NCBI GenBank assembly: GCA_963826505.1
Contig: CAWGXG010000008.1
Location: 558,001 to 622,000 of the forward strand
Direction: 5' to 3'
Length of the DNA: 64,000 bases
Source of the DNA: CAWGXG01 sp963826505
Lineage (GTDB): Bacteria > Chloroflexota > Anaerolineae > Aggregatilineales > Aggregatilineaceae
The first letter of the stretch is position 1. Every line of letters starts with the position of its first letter. Positions 55,701 to 62,874 of this stretch are shown here, piece after piece. Under the pieces are notes generated by a model. The model was not told where the DNA came from. It searched no databases and saw nothing but the letters and a program-made list of their open reading frames with translations. The position numbers and the translations under genes are program-made.

Positions 55701-56686
55701 CTCCGGTGTTTGACGGCGCCGAAGAAGACGAGATCGAAGCCGAACTCGGACGGTCTTGGCTCATCAATCTGGCGTGGGACGAGATCACCTACCGGGCCTG
55801 GGAATGGCTGAAATCTGAAGAGTACGACACCGAATACCTCGAAGATGATGACGAGGTGCGGCGTCTGTATATCGATCACTGGCTGGGCCACGAGGGGCGT
55901 TACGACATGGAGCGCCTGGCGCTGGATTATGTCTTTGCGCGCCGTGTTGTGATGGCCGAATGGCTGCGTGAGCGTGGATTCGATCCAGACGGAATTCTGG
56001 CCTTTGTCGGAACAGGCGTGCCGATCGAGGAACGTCTTGAGCACGACCGGAATGCCCGCTGCACGACTTTGATCCTGTGGATCGAGTTGGTCACTGGCGA
56101 ACGTCCAGCGGCTGGATTGTCCGAGGATGAGCTGCGCGAGCAGTCGCGACGCGTGTCGATGAAATACAACGAGACGGTGCCGATCTATGGCAAACAACGA
56201 CTCTACGACGGCAAGACGGGTGAATGCTTCGATCAGCCGGTGACGGTGGGCATTATCCACATGCTGAAACTGGCGCATCTGGTCGAAGACAAGGTCCACG
56301 CGCGTTCGACCGGTCCATACAGTCTGGTGACGCAGCAGCCGCTCGGTGGTAAGGCGCAGTTTGGCGGCCAGCGTTTCGGCGAGATGGAAGTGTGGGCGCT
56401 GGAAGCCTACGGCGCAGCCCACACTCTCCAGGAAATGCTCACGGTGAAGTCGGACGATGTCCAGGGCCGTGTCAAGACCTACGAAGCGATTGTAAAGGGC
56501 GAGCCGATCGAAGAACCCGGCGTTCCGGCCAGCTTCCGCGTCTTGGTCAAGGAGTTGCAAAGCCTGGGTCTGGCCGTGGAAGCCATCACCGATACCGGCG
56601 AGGTCATCCGCTTTGGCAAGGACGAGGAGAAGTCCCGTCAGCCGAAGATATCGATGGGGCTGCTCGGTCTGGCCGAAAACCACTAA
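52769..56686 (+). CDS. rpoB: RNA polymerase subunit beta
   Basis: 1305 residues, full length. The protrusion, lobe, fork and hybrid-binding regions are in order: SQLIRSPGVYFDAEEDRTTGR, SSQLSQFMEQTNPLAELTHKR, RDVHHSHYGRICPIETPEGPN, the flap, KRKLTQGDKMAGRHGNKGVIS and the C-terminal GGKAQFGGQRFGEMEVWALEAYGAA. Relative to E. coli numbering the rifampicin region has Glu516, Thr518, Ala522 and Thr529, while Ser531, His526 and Gln513 are kept. It has its own promoter and terminator. rpoC does not follow and rplJ/rplL do not precede it, an unusual arrangement. Confidence 0.98.
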   Translation: MQRRLDEKNYARTIDVQNLPSLIEIQLESFNRFSDEGLIELFDEISPIESFNGNLRLYFPGSSVEAAQFGLKYWFEEPKYPEDICLERDITYAAPLYVKVALVNRAAGDEVVISDIFMGDFPLMTEKGTFIINGTERVVVSQLIRSPGVYFDAEEDRTTGRRLSTAKMIPDRGAWMEFETRKSDYLAIKFNRKRTIPVTILLRALAAVRDGFDENSPIQNGSDEELLAMYEEVDNNPDHQYLEGTIRMEPQWDVREGQSIAEAALLEFYKRMRPGDPPTLENAREYLESQLFDQRRYDLERVGRYKLNQRLRIDDIVPRSRRTITKFDLVKLIERMILINNGLEEPDDIDHLGNRRVKTVGELIQNALRIGLRRMERVVRERMSIRESDNLSPMTLINIRPVVAAVREFFGSSQLSQFMEQTNPLAELTHKRTLSALGPGGLRRERAGFDVRDVHHSHYGRICPIETPEGPNIGLIGRLASYGRVNEYGFIETPYRKVYREMALTDPRLVGRIVRTPIEDTATGDVIPAGTPIDAALLERLKVLNPPTVQIVPWVSHEIVYLSADEEDRYTIAQANAQLDDDLHFMNERVSARHHQRFLVASRDRIEYMDVAPRQIVGISAALIPFLEHDDANRALMGSNMQRQAVPLLRPDIPIVSTGVEWQAAYDSGQVLVADEAGDVMSVQGDQIVLRTERGLRTYRLRKYNRSNQSTCIDQRPVVHKGQSVRKGDVLADISSTVNGQLALGHDVLCAFLSWEGGNYEDALLISEEMVREDKFTSIHIEKHEVEARDTKLGPEEITYDIPNVGEDALKDLDEHGIIRIGADVGPNDILVGKITPKGEKELSPEEKLLRAIFGEKAREVKDSSLRLPHGEKGKVVDVKIFTREEHRDLPAGVDQMVRVSVAQKRKLTQGDKMAGRHGNKGVISKVVSIEDMPFLGDGTPIEIILNPLGVPGRMNIGQVLETHLGWAADQLGFRAISPVFDGAEEDEIEAELGRSWLINLAWDEITYRAWEWLKSEEYDTEYLEDDDEVRRLYIDHWLGHEGRYDMERLALDYVFARRVVMAEWLRERGFDPDGILAFVGTGVPIEERLEHDRNARCTTLILWIELVTGERPAAGLSEDELREQSRRVSMKYNETVPIYGKQRLYDGKTGECFDQPVTVGIIHMLKLAHLVEDKVHARSTGPYSLVTQQPLGGKAQFGGQRFGEMEVWALEAYGAAHTLQEMLTVKSDDVQGRVKTYEAIVKGEPIEEPGVPASFRVLVKELQSLGLAVEAITDTGEVIRFGKDEEKSRQPKISMGLLGLAENH

Positions 56687-56713
56687 CTCTCGGCGACTCA
56701 CAGAATAACGCTG

Positions 56714-56750
56714 ACAGGTGGGCACCAGTTGCAACTGGCCCACCTGTTTT
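56714..56750 (+). terminator. Terminator after rpoB
   Basis: ACAGGTGGG (56714-56722) pairs with CCCACCTGT (56739-56747), with an inner CCAGT/ACTGG stem and a short T-run. It separates rpoB from downstream genes. Confidence 0.88.
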
Positions 56751-56873
56751 GTGTTGATGTCGTGATTCCGGTCTGTATCTTTGCGATTCACAGCCCGACG
56801 ATCTATACTAATTAACTATATCTTTATTCTAAGCAGGTTTAAATTTCTGCTCTGGCTCAGATTGGTTTTAATC

Positions 56874-57041
56874 ATGGCAACCACTCAAACTGTGTGTCCT
56901 CATTGCGGCAAGGCATTATCAAGCCCTGACAAACTCGGTTGGCACCTTAGCCGCGAATGTCCTTCGTTGGTGACGATCACTAACTCCGCCATATCTGGCA
57001 AAGATTCTAGCGACAAACGCTACAGATCTGACTCTCGCTAG
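56874..57041 (+). CDS. Small zinc-finger protein
   Basis: 55 residues starting MATTQTVCPHCGKALSSPDK. CPHC, then His and Cys in LGWHLSREC give a C-x2-C-x12-H-x4-C pattern, a C2HC-type zinc finger. The rest is a Ser/Lys/Arg-rich tail. No good ribosome-binding site precedes the ATG, and an in-frame extension to 56781 is hydrophobic and unlikely to be coding. The function is unknown; nucleic-acid binding is possible. A terminator follows at 57068. Confidence 0.6.
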   Translation: MATTQTVCPHCGKALSSPDKLGWHLSRECPSLVTITNSAISGKDSSDKRYRSDSR

Positions 57042-57067
57042 GCAATCGTACCAGTCAATAGACAGTT

Positions 57068-57093
57068 AAGCGGCGCGCGAGTGCCGCTTTTGT
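57068..57093 (+). terminator. Terminator after the zinc-finger gene
   Basis: AAGCGGC (57068-57074), an 8-base loop and GCCGCTT (57083-57089), then a short T-run (TTTG). Confidence 0.75.
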
Positions 57094-57257
57094 GGTTGGC
57101 ACGGCGGTGGGTTGGGGGCGGGATTGCGCCTGTTTGGCGTCAGCCAGCCGCATTGTAGGTGTCTTCCAACAGTTGTACAATCAAACCATCCAGGCTTGTG
57201 CTGCGCCACACCCTTGGACTGTTCCGGTTTTATGTGCCTGGCTGAAAGGTTGTGATC

Positions 57258-60200
57258 ATGCGCGTTCGACGATCTATCCCGGCCCCTGTGGTGCTGGTGG
57301 TGGTCTTGGTGTTGATGGCGGGAGCTGCGTGCAGTCTCAGCAGCGGTGGTGACAAGAAAGGATCGGATTCGCAGCCGACGGTTCCGGCGTCGATCACGCC
57401 GCCCGCTACGCGTACAGCCATCCCGACGTTTACCCCGTTCCCGACACTCACTCCCGGCGGTGGGATCATAGCCCAGGTACCTACGGCGACGCGTATCGTG
57501 TTGGCCCCGACCTGGACGCCTTACCCGGTCTGGACAATTCCAGCGACTACCTATCCCTATGACGTCAATATCTCGTACCCGGTGGATGGCAGTACGGTGG
57601 CGGGATATATCACGGTGGTCGGGAGCGCCAGCCATCCGCGTTTCCTGCAATATGCGTTGGAGTGGGGACCGGATCCCAACCCTGGCAAGCTCTGGTACCC
57701 GGTGACGGCGCCACGCAATCAGATTGTGATCGGCGGCGGGTTAGGTGCTTGGGACACCCGATCTCGGACGGATGGCGCTTACCAGCTTCGTCTGCATGTC
57801 TGGTTGAACGACGGCACAGACGTCGAAGATGTGGTGCGGGTGCGCATTTCGAACCAGCAGCCGACGGCGGTACCGACGTTGACCCCAACGCCAAAACCGA
57901 ACCACCCGCCGGTGGTCAATCCGATTGCCAGCCAGCAGTTACAATCCAGCGCTTCACTGCCCATCTCCGTCACATCGAGCGATCCTGACGGTGACACGGT
58001 GAACCTGTTTGTCGCGTCCAGCAACACGTCGATCGCCAATGCGCAGGTAACTGGCGTGTCCCAGATCACGCTGACCGGTGTCACCGCTGGTGCCGCCACG
58101 ATCACGGTGACGGCCAATGACAACCACGGTGGGCTGTCAAGCACGGCCTTCATCGTGACAGTCCAGGGCCAGAATCAAGCGCCAGCGATCAGTCCGATTC
58201 TCAGCCAGACTGCGGAAGTGGGCCAAATCACCGATGTTACTGTGTCCGCGTCCGACCCGGATGGCGATCCGCTTACGTTGGATGCCCAATCGGATAACAC
58301 GGGCATTGTGACAGCTACCGCGTTGGGGACGAACGTTGTCCGGCTGACCGGTGTAGCTGTGGGTTCCGCCAACGTCACCGTTACGGTCAGCGATAGCAAG
58401 GGTGGCATCATCAAAACCACTTTCCAGGTGGCCGTAGGTAAGCCCAACGTGCAGCCTTCAGTCCAGACTATCCCCGCGCAGGTGTTGAGCGTGGGCGACA
58501 CACTCGACGTGAGTTACGTCGCCAGCGATCCTGACGGTGACGCGCTGTCGCAGACGGTCAGCTCGGATACGCCGGGAGTCGTCACCGCGGCGATAGTGTC
58601 GCCCGGTACGATACGCCTGTCAGCGGTGAGCGCTGGCCCGGCTACCGTAACGCTCCAGGTTGAGGATGGCGTAAACCCAGCCACGATCGCCACTTTCCCG
58701 GTGACCGTGGTTGCGGGGAATGTTGCGCCAGCTTTGGGCGGCGTGCTGCCCCAAACGATGAGTGTGGGCGAAGCGCGCGATGTCGCTTACGCGGTCGTGG
58801 ATCCGGAAGGCGATCCGCTGACTCAAAATGTGAGCTCGGATAATACCGGGGTCGTACAGGCGGCGGTCAATACGCCGGGCTTCGTCACGTTGAACGCGAT
58901 GGGCGCGGGCACGGCCACCGTGACGCTTTCGGTCAGCGATCCGACCCATCCGCCCGTGACGACGTCGTTCACAGTGTCAGTGGCGGCGGTTAACCTGCCA
59001 CCCGCCATCGAAACGATCTTCCCGCAAGTGCTTGGTACCGGGGACGTCCTGAATGTCCCGTATACGGTTACCGATCCAGATGGAGATCCGCTCACGCCTA
59101 CCGCCTCCTCCGACAACAGCGGAGTGGTGACGGCAGCGGTCAATACGCCCGGCACCGTGACTCTTACTGCCGCAGGCCCGGGGTCAGCCACAGTGACGCT
59201 AAGCGTCAATGACGGCCACAACCCGGCGGTGACGATGCCGTTCAGCGTCACCGTGACGGCCAATACGCCGCCGTCGGTGAGCGCGATCGGTCCGCAAACA
59301 CTGATGATCGGCCAGATGCTTGACGTGGCCTACAGTGCTTCCGATCCCGAAGGTGATGCGCTGACCGAAACAGCTTCGTCTGACAACGGGGCCGTCGTCA
59401 CGGCAGTCGTATCCACCCCCGGCACCATTACGCTCACGGCGGTAGGTCCAGGCGTAGCGAATGTCACGCTGTCCGTCAGCGATGGCAAGAACGCTCCGGT
59501 GAGCACAGTCTTTGCTGTCACGGTCAGTTCTCCCAACGGCGCGCCGTCAATTGTCCCGATCGGCCCGCAGGCGCTGACGGTCGGCACGGCGATAGATGTC
59601 GCGTACACGGCCACCGATCCGGAAGGCGATCCGTTGACGCAGTCGGCGTCGTCGGACAACACCGGTGTGGTCACGGCCAGCGTCAACGTGCCGGGCACGA
59701 TCACGCTCACGGCAGTCGGCGCGGGATCCGCGAATGTGACGCTGACAGTCAACGATCTTACTAATCCGGCGGTGAGCACGGTCTTCGGCGTGACGGTCAA
59801 TGCCGCGAACGGTGCACCGTCAATTGCCCCGATCGGTCCGCAGATGTTGACGGTTGGCACGGCGATAGATGTGGCATACACGGCCACTGATCCCGAAGGC
59901 GATCCGTTGACGCAGTCGGCGTCGTCGGACAACACGGGTGTGGTCACGGCCAGCGTCAACGTGCCGGGTACGATCACGCTCACCGCGATGGGGGCAGGGT
60001 CCGCGAACGTTACGCTGACGGTCAACGATCCTACGAATCCTGCTGTGAGCACGGTTTTTGGTGTGACGGTCAATGCACCAAACGGCGCACCGTCCATTGT
60101 CCCCATCGGCCCGCAGACATTGATGGTCGGCACGGCGATAGATGTGGCATACACGGCCACTGACCCCGAAGGCGATCCGTTGACGCAGTCGGCGTCGTCG

Positions 60201-61991
60201 GACAATCCTGGCGTGGTTACGGCCAGCGTTAACGTGCCTGGCACGATCACGCTCAACGCCGTAGGCGCTGGGTCAGCCAATGTGACGTTGACGGTCAACG
60301 ATATGTCAAATCCGGCAGTGAGTACGGTCTTCACTGTGACGGTCAATGCGCCGAACGGCGCACCGTCAATCGCCCCAATCGGCCCGCAGATACTGACGGC
60401 GGGCACGGCAATAGATGTGGCATACACGGCCACTGACCCCGAAGGTGATCCGCTGACACAGTCGGCATCGTCAGACAATCCTGGCGTGGTTACGGCCAGC
60501 GTTAATGTGCCTGGCACGATCACACTCAACGCCGTAGGCGCAGGGTCGGCCAATGTGACGTTGACGGTCAACGACATGTCGAATCCGGCAGTAAGCACGG
60601 TCTTCGCCGTGACGGTCAATGCCGCCAATGCCAACCCGATCATTCAACCGATCGGTGACCAGACTGTCAGCGTGGGTAGCCCGCTTGTTCTTCCTGTGAC
60701 GGTGTCCGACCCAGATGGTGATCCAGTAACGATTACCGCCGTGTCCGATACGCCGTCCGTGGCAACAGCTAACACCAGCGGCCCCGCTGAGATCACAGTC
60801 GGCGGCGTGGCGCCGGGTACGGCGCGCGTCTACGTCGACGGCGATGATGGCAAGGGCGGACAAGTTGAAATCAGCTTCCAGGTCACGGTCACGGGGGCCA
60901 ACCAGCCGCCTGTTATCCAACCGATCGGCGATCAAACTCTGACCGTTGGCGAGAATGTTTCGATTGCTATCTCCTACTCCGACCCGGACGGTGATCCGCT
61001 GGTAATTACGGCACTCTCGCAGAACGGCGGCGTAGCGTATGCCGAAGCGGTGATGGCCACCAGTTCGATCAATCTGAGTGCGGTTGGCGAAGGTGTGACG
61101 CAGGTGCAGGTCATCGCCGATGATGCCAAGGGTGGCGTGACGACGATCTCGTTCAATGTCACGGTGTCCAGCCCGCAGCAGCCGTCGTTCGACTTGATGG
61201 CCTATCCTGTGGTCCCGGACATATCACCCGCTATGGGGGCGACTTTAGCCCAGTTGTATCAAAGCGGTGTACTCAACTTTGGCAACCAGGGCGGGGCGTT
61301 CTCCAAGATCGGCGACGATGCCACGGACAGCCCGAGCTTCCTGGCACCGTTTGCCACGCCGGGCGCGTACAACCTCGGCAACTTTGGGCCGCTTCAGGCG
61401 ACCATCGACTTCTACAGCACGACGTCTGTCCGTGCAACCAACGGTCCCGTGATCAACAGCCTCAACGTGGATAGCGTGGCTGCTGGTCCGGGCTATGGCA
61501 TCGATGGCCTGGCAAGTGGGGCCTCTGGCCCGCCATGCGACGCGATCGGCGGCGGCACGCTGCTGTCGTGCGAATTGGCGCTGACCAAGCCTGCGGTCGC
61601 CCTGATCAGCTTTGGCGCGCCCAACGTGACCTACATGCCTCCAGAACAGTTCCGGGCGGAATTGCAGAGTTTGGTCAGTGATCTGCTGTCCAACCACGGA
61701 GTCATTCCGGTGTTGGCGACGATCCCGGCCGGCAACGGTGTTACGTCCGAGCAACTGCTGCCCTATAACCAGGCGATAGTGGAAATCGCGACGCAGTCCG
61801 GCGTGGGTGGAGTACCGCTGTGGAACCTGTGGCGGGCTATGTCTGAGCGCGGCATCTCCGACCCGAACAGCGTTGCGCCCGATGGCGCGGGGAGCTTCGC
61901 GGATGCGTCGCTGAGTTATGGCGCGAATATCCGCAACCTGACCGCACTCCAGACCCTTGAGGCAGTTCGTCAGGGGGCGGGAATCAACTAA
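57258..61991 (+). CDS. Exported multi-Ig-like repeat protein with C-terminal degenerate SGNH domain
   Basis: About 1577 residues. An N-terminal signal (VVLVVVLVLMAGAACS) with a weak lipobox is followed by a Thr/Pro linker and a short beta-domain (residues about 75-215). Twelve tandem Ig/cadherin-like repeats of about 91 residues come next (residues about 220-1310), each with a D-P-D/E-G-D motif that may bind calcium. The last 270 residues resemble an SGNH/GDSL hydrolase, but GDS is GDD (SKIGDDATDS), G-x-N-D is GAPN (LISFGAPNVT) and the His block is DGAGS, so catalytic residues appear lost. It is probably a cell-surface stalk with a binding head. ATG 57258 follows AAAGG; a GTG 6 bases earlier is less likely. 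Confidence 0.88.
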   Translation: MRVRRSIPAPVVLVVVLVLMAGAACSLSSGGDKKGSDSQPTVPASITPPATRTAIPTFTPFPTLTPGGGIIAQVPTATRIVLAPTWTPYPVWTIPATTYPYDVNISYPVDGSTVAGYITVVGSASHPRFLQYALEWGPDPNPGKLWYPVTAPRNQIVIGGGLGAWDTRSRTDGAYQLRLHVWLNDGTDVEDVVRVRISNQQPTAVPTLTPTPKPNHPPVVNPIASQQLQSSASLPISVTSSDPDGDTVNLFVASSNTSIANAQVTGVSQITLTGVTAGAATITVTANDNHGGLSSTAFIVTVQGQNQAPAISPILSQTAEVGQITDVTVSASDPDGDPLTLDAQSDNTGIVTATALGTNVVRLTGVAVGSANVTVTVSDSKGGIIKTTFQVAVGKPNVQPSVQTIPAQVLSVGDTLDVSYVASDPDGDALSQTVSSDTPGVVTAAIVSPGTIRLSAVSAGPATVTLQVEDGVNPATIATFPVTVVAGNVAPALGGVLPQTMSVGEARDVAYAVVDPEGDPLTQNVSSDNTGVVQAAVNTPGFVTLNAMGAGTATVTLSVSDPTHPPVTTSFTVSVAAVNLPPAIETIFPQVLGTGDVLNVPYTVTDPDGDPLTPTASSDNSGVVTAAVNTPGTVTLTAAGPGSATVTLSVNDGHNPAVTMPFSVTVTANTPPSVSAIGPQTLMIGQMLDVAYSASDPEGDALTETASSDNGAVVTAVVSTPGTITLTAVGPGVANVTLSVSDGKNAPVSTVFAVTVSSPNGAPSIVPIGPQALTVGTAIDVAYTATDPEGDPLTQSASSDNTGVVTASVNVPGTITLTAVGAGSANVTLTVNDLTNPAVSTVFGVTVNAANGAPSIAPIGPQMLTVGTAIDVAYTATDPEGDPLTQSASSDNTGVVTASVNVPGTITLTAMGAGSANVTLTVNDPTNPAVSTVFGVTVNAPNGAPSIVPIGPQTLMVGTAIDVAYTATDPEGDPLTQSASSDNPGVVTASVNVPGTITLNAVGAGSANVTLTVNDMSNPAVSTVFTVTVNAPNGAPSIAPIGPQILTAGTAIDVAYTATDPEGDPLTQSASSDNPGVVTASVNVPGTITLNAVGAGSANVTLTVNDMSNPAVSTVFAVTVNAANANPIIQPIGDQTVSVGSPLVLPVTVSDPDGDPVTITAVSDTPSVATANTSGPAEITVGGVAPGTARVYVDGDDGKGGQVEISFQVTVTGANQPPVIQPIGDQTLTVGENVSIAISYSDPDGDPLVITALSQNGGVAYAEAVMATSSINLSAVGEGVTQVQVIADDAKGGVTTISFNVTVSSPQQPSFDLMAYPVVPDISPAMGATLAQLYQSGVLNFGNQGGAFSKIGDDATDSPSFLAPFATPGAYNLGNFGPLQATIDFYSTTSVRATNGPVINSLNVDSVAAGPGYGIDGLASGASGPPCDAIGGGTLLSCELALTKPAVALISFGAPNVTYMPPEQFRAELQSLVSDLLSNHGVIPVLATIPAGNGVTSEQLLPYNQAIVEIATQSGVGGVPLWNLWRAMSERGISDPNSVAPDGAGSFADASLSYGANIRNLTALQTLEAVRQGAGIN
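59535..60626 (+). repeat. Four near-identical 273-bp tandem repeats
   Basis: Units start at 59535, 59808, 60081 and 60354, exactly 273 bases (91 codons) apart, each beginning AACGG before GCNCCGTC. They encode Ig-like repeats 7-10 with only scattered substitutions, while repeats 1-6 and 11-12 have diverged. This suggests recent duplication or ongoing gene conversion. Confidence 0.95.
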
Positions 61992-62013
61992 TCCCGGTGT
62001 GCTGATGGTAACG

Positions 62014-62048
62014 ATGACCCCCGGTGATGTTTGCCGGGGGTCATTTTT
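62014..62048. terminator. Terminator after the Ig-repeat gene
   Basis: ATGACCCCCGG (62014-62024) and CCGGGGGTCAT (62034-62044) form a perfect 11-bp stem with a 9-base loop and a T-run. It lies between convergent genes. Confidence 0.93.
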
Positions 62049-62058
62049 GCGGCTTGAG

Positions 62059-62775
62059 TCAGTAATTACTTGGTTCGAGGGGAACATGCGGCATGGTTTC
62101 ATCCAGGCCCGGCAGATTCCTTACGGGTTTCATCTGTTGCGTGATGTCGGGGAGTGGTGCCGTTTCTGTCCAGCTCGCCAGCAGCCGCCAATAGCCTGGC
62201 CCCGTCGTGTGGAGTTGGGGCTTGAACGGCAATGGGCGGGCTTGCAGACTTGAAAGATCAGTTTTGCGCCCGTGCTCGGAGACACGATAGTAGTACAGCC
62301 GGAAAACATGCACGCCATCGGTCACGGCGAATGCCGGATCGTGGCCCTGGTTGCGCACATAGGCACTGGCGCTCTGGATCAGAGCAACGTCGAGATAAGC
62401 AGCATCAAGCGCGAGCGTTTCCGTAGGGAATACGAAGCAGGTAGGCTCCTCGTCGTGCGTGAGTTCCAGTCGCGAACGATACACAGGGAGCAGTCTTCCG
62501 TGACGAATCAGAGGAAGAAACTTACTCGGGAAGGATCCGGCGATCAGCGCGACATCAGTGTTTTCAGCTTTGCGCCACTGGCGCGCTTTATGGTATCCGC
62601 CGGTCCCGGTTTCGATCACTTGATAGATCGAGTCGTTGGCCCAGAACAGCGCCCCTTGGGGCATACGCGCGGTTTCGATCTCAGGTAAACTGGCAACATA
62701 GTCGGCTCTATGCTCGTCGGACACGATTCCCACCCCTTTTGAAGTTTGATCAAATCGCGTCGTGGTGTGTACCAT
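62059..62775 (-). CDS. Uncharacterised protein
   Basis: 238 residues, soluble, no signal peptide and no motif that I recognise. The centre contains SFPSKFLPLIRHGRLLPVYRSR and RLYYYRVSEHGRKTD, and the C-terminus is Pro-rich (EPSNY end). The frame is open over its whole length. It converges with the Ig-repeat gene and is divergent from the DUF348-G5 lipoprotein gene, with a 99-base shared upstream region. Start codon choice is uncertain: GTG-GTG-CAC-like sequence near 62775 precedes several later ATGs. Confidence 0.65.
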   Translation of the reverse strand: MVHTTTRFDQTSKGVGIVSDEHRADYVASLPEIETARMPQGALFWANDSIYQVIETGTGGYHKARQWRKAENTDVALIAGSFPSKFLPLIRHGRLLPVYRSRLELTHDEEPTCFVFPTETLALDAAYLDVALIQSASAYVRNQGHDPAFAVTDGVHVFRLYYYRVSEHGRKTDLSSLQARPLPFKPQLHTTGPGYWRLLASWTETAPLPDITQQMKPVRNLPGLDETMPHVPLEPSNY

Positions 62776-62874
62776 AATGGTACAACAACTTTAAGATGGT
62801 TTCGTTACGATTTGGTGATGGTTAACAAATGATTCGACCCAACATACGCTATTCAAGAGACGGGTGGGGCGCTT

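Noticed and set aside
55358..56791. Long open frame opposite rpoB
   Set aside because: Antisense shadow of conserved rpoB codons, with no recognisable motif or start signal.
59330..60643. Long repetitive open frame opposite the Ig-repeat gene
   Set aside because: It mirrors the 273-bp repeats, which keep all frames open. The plus strand has the signal peptide and family motifs.
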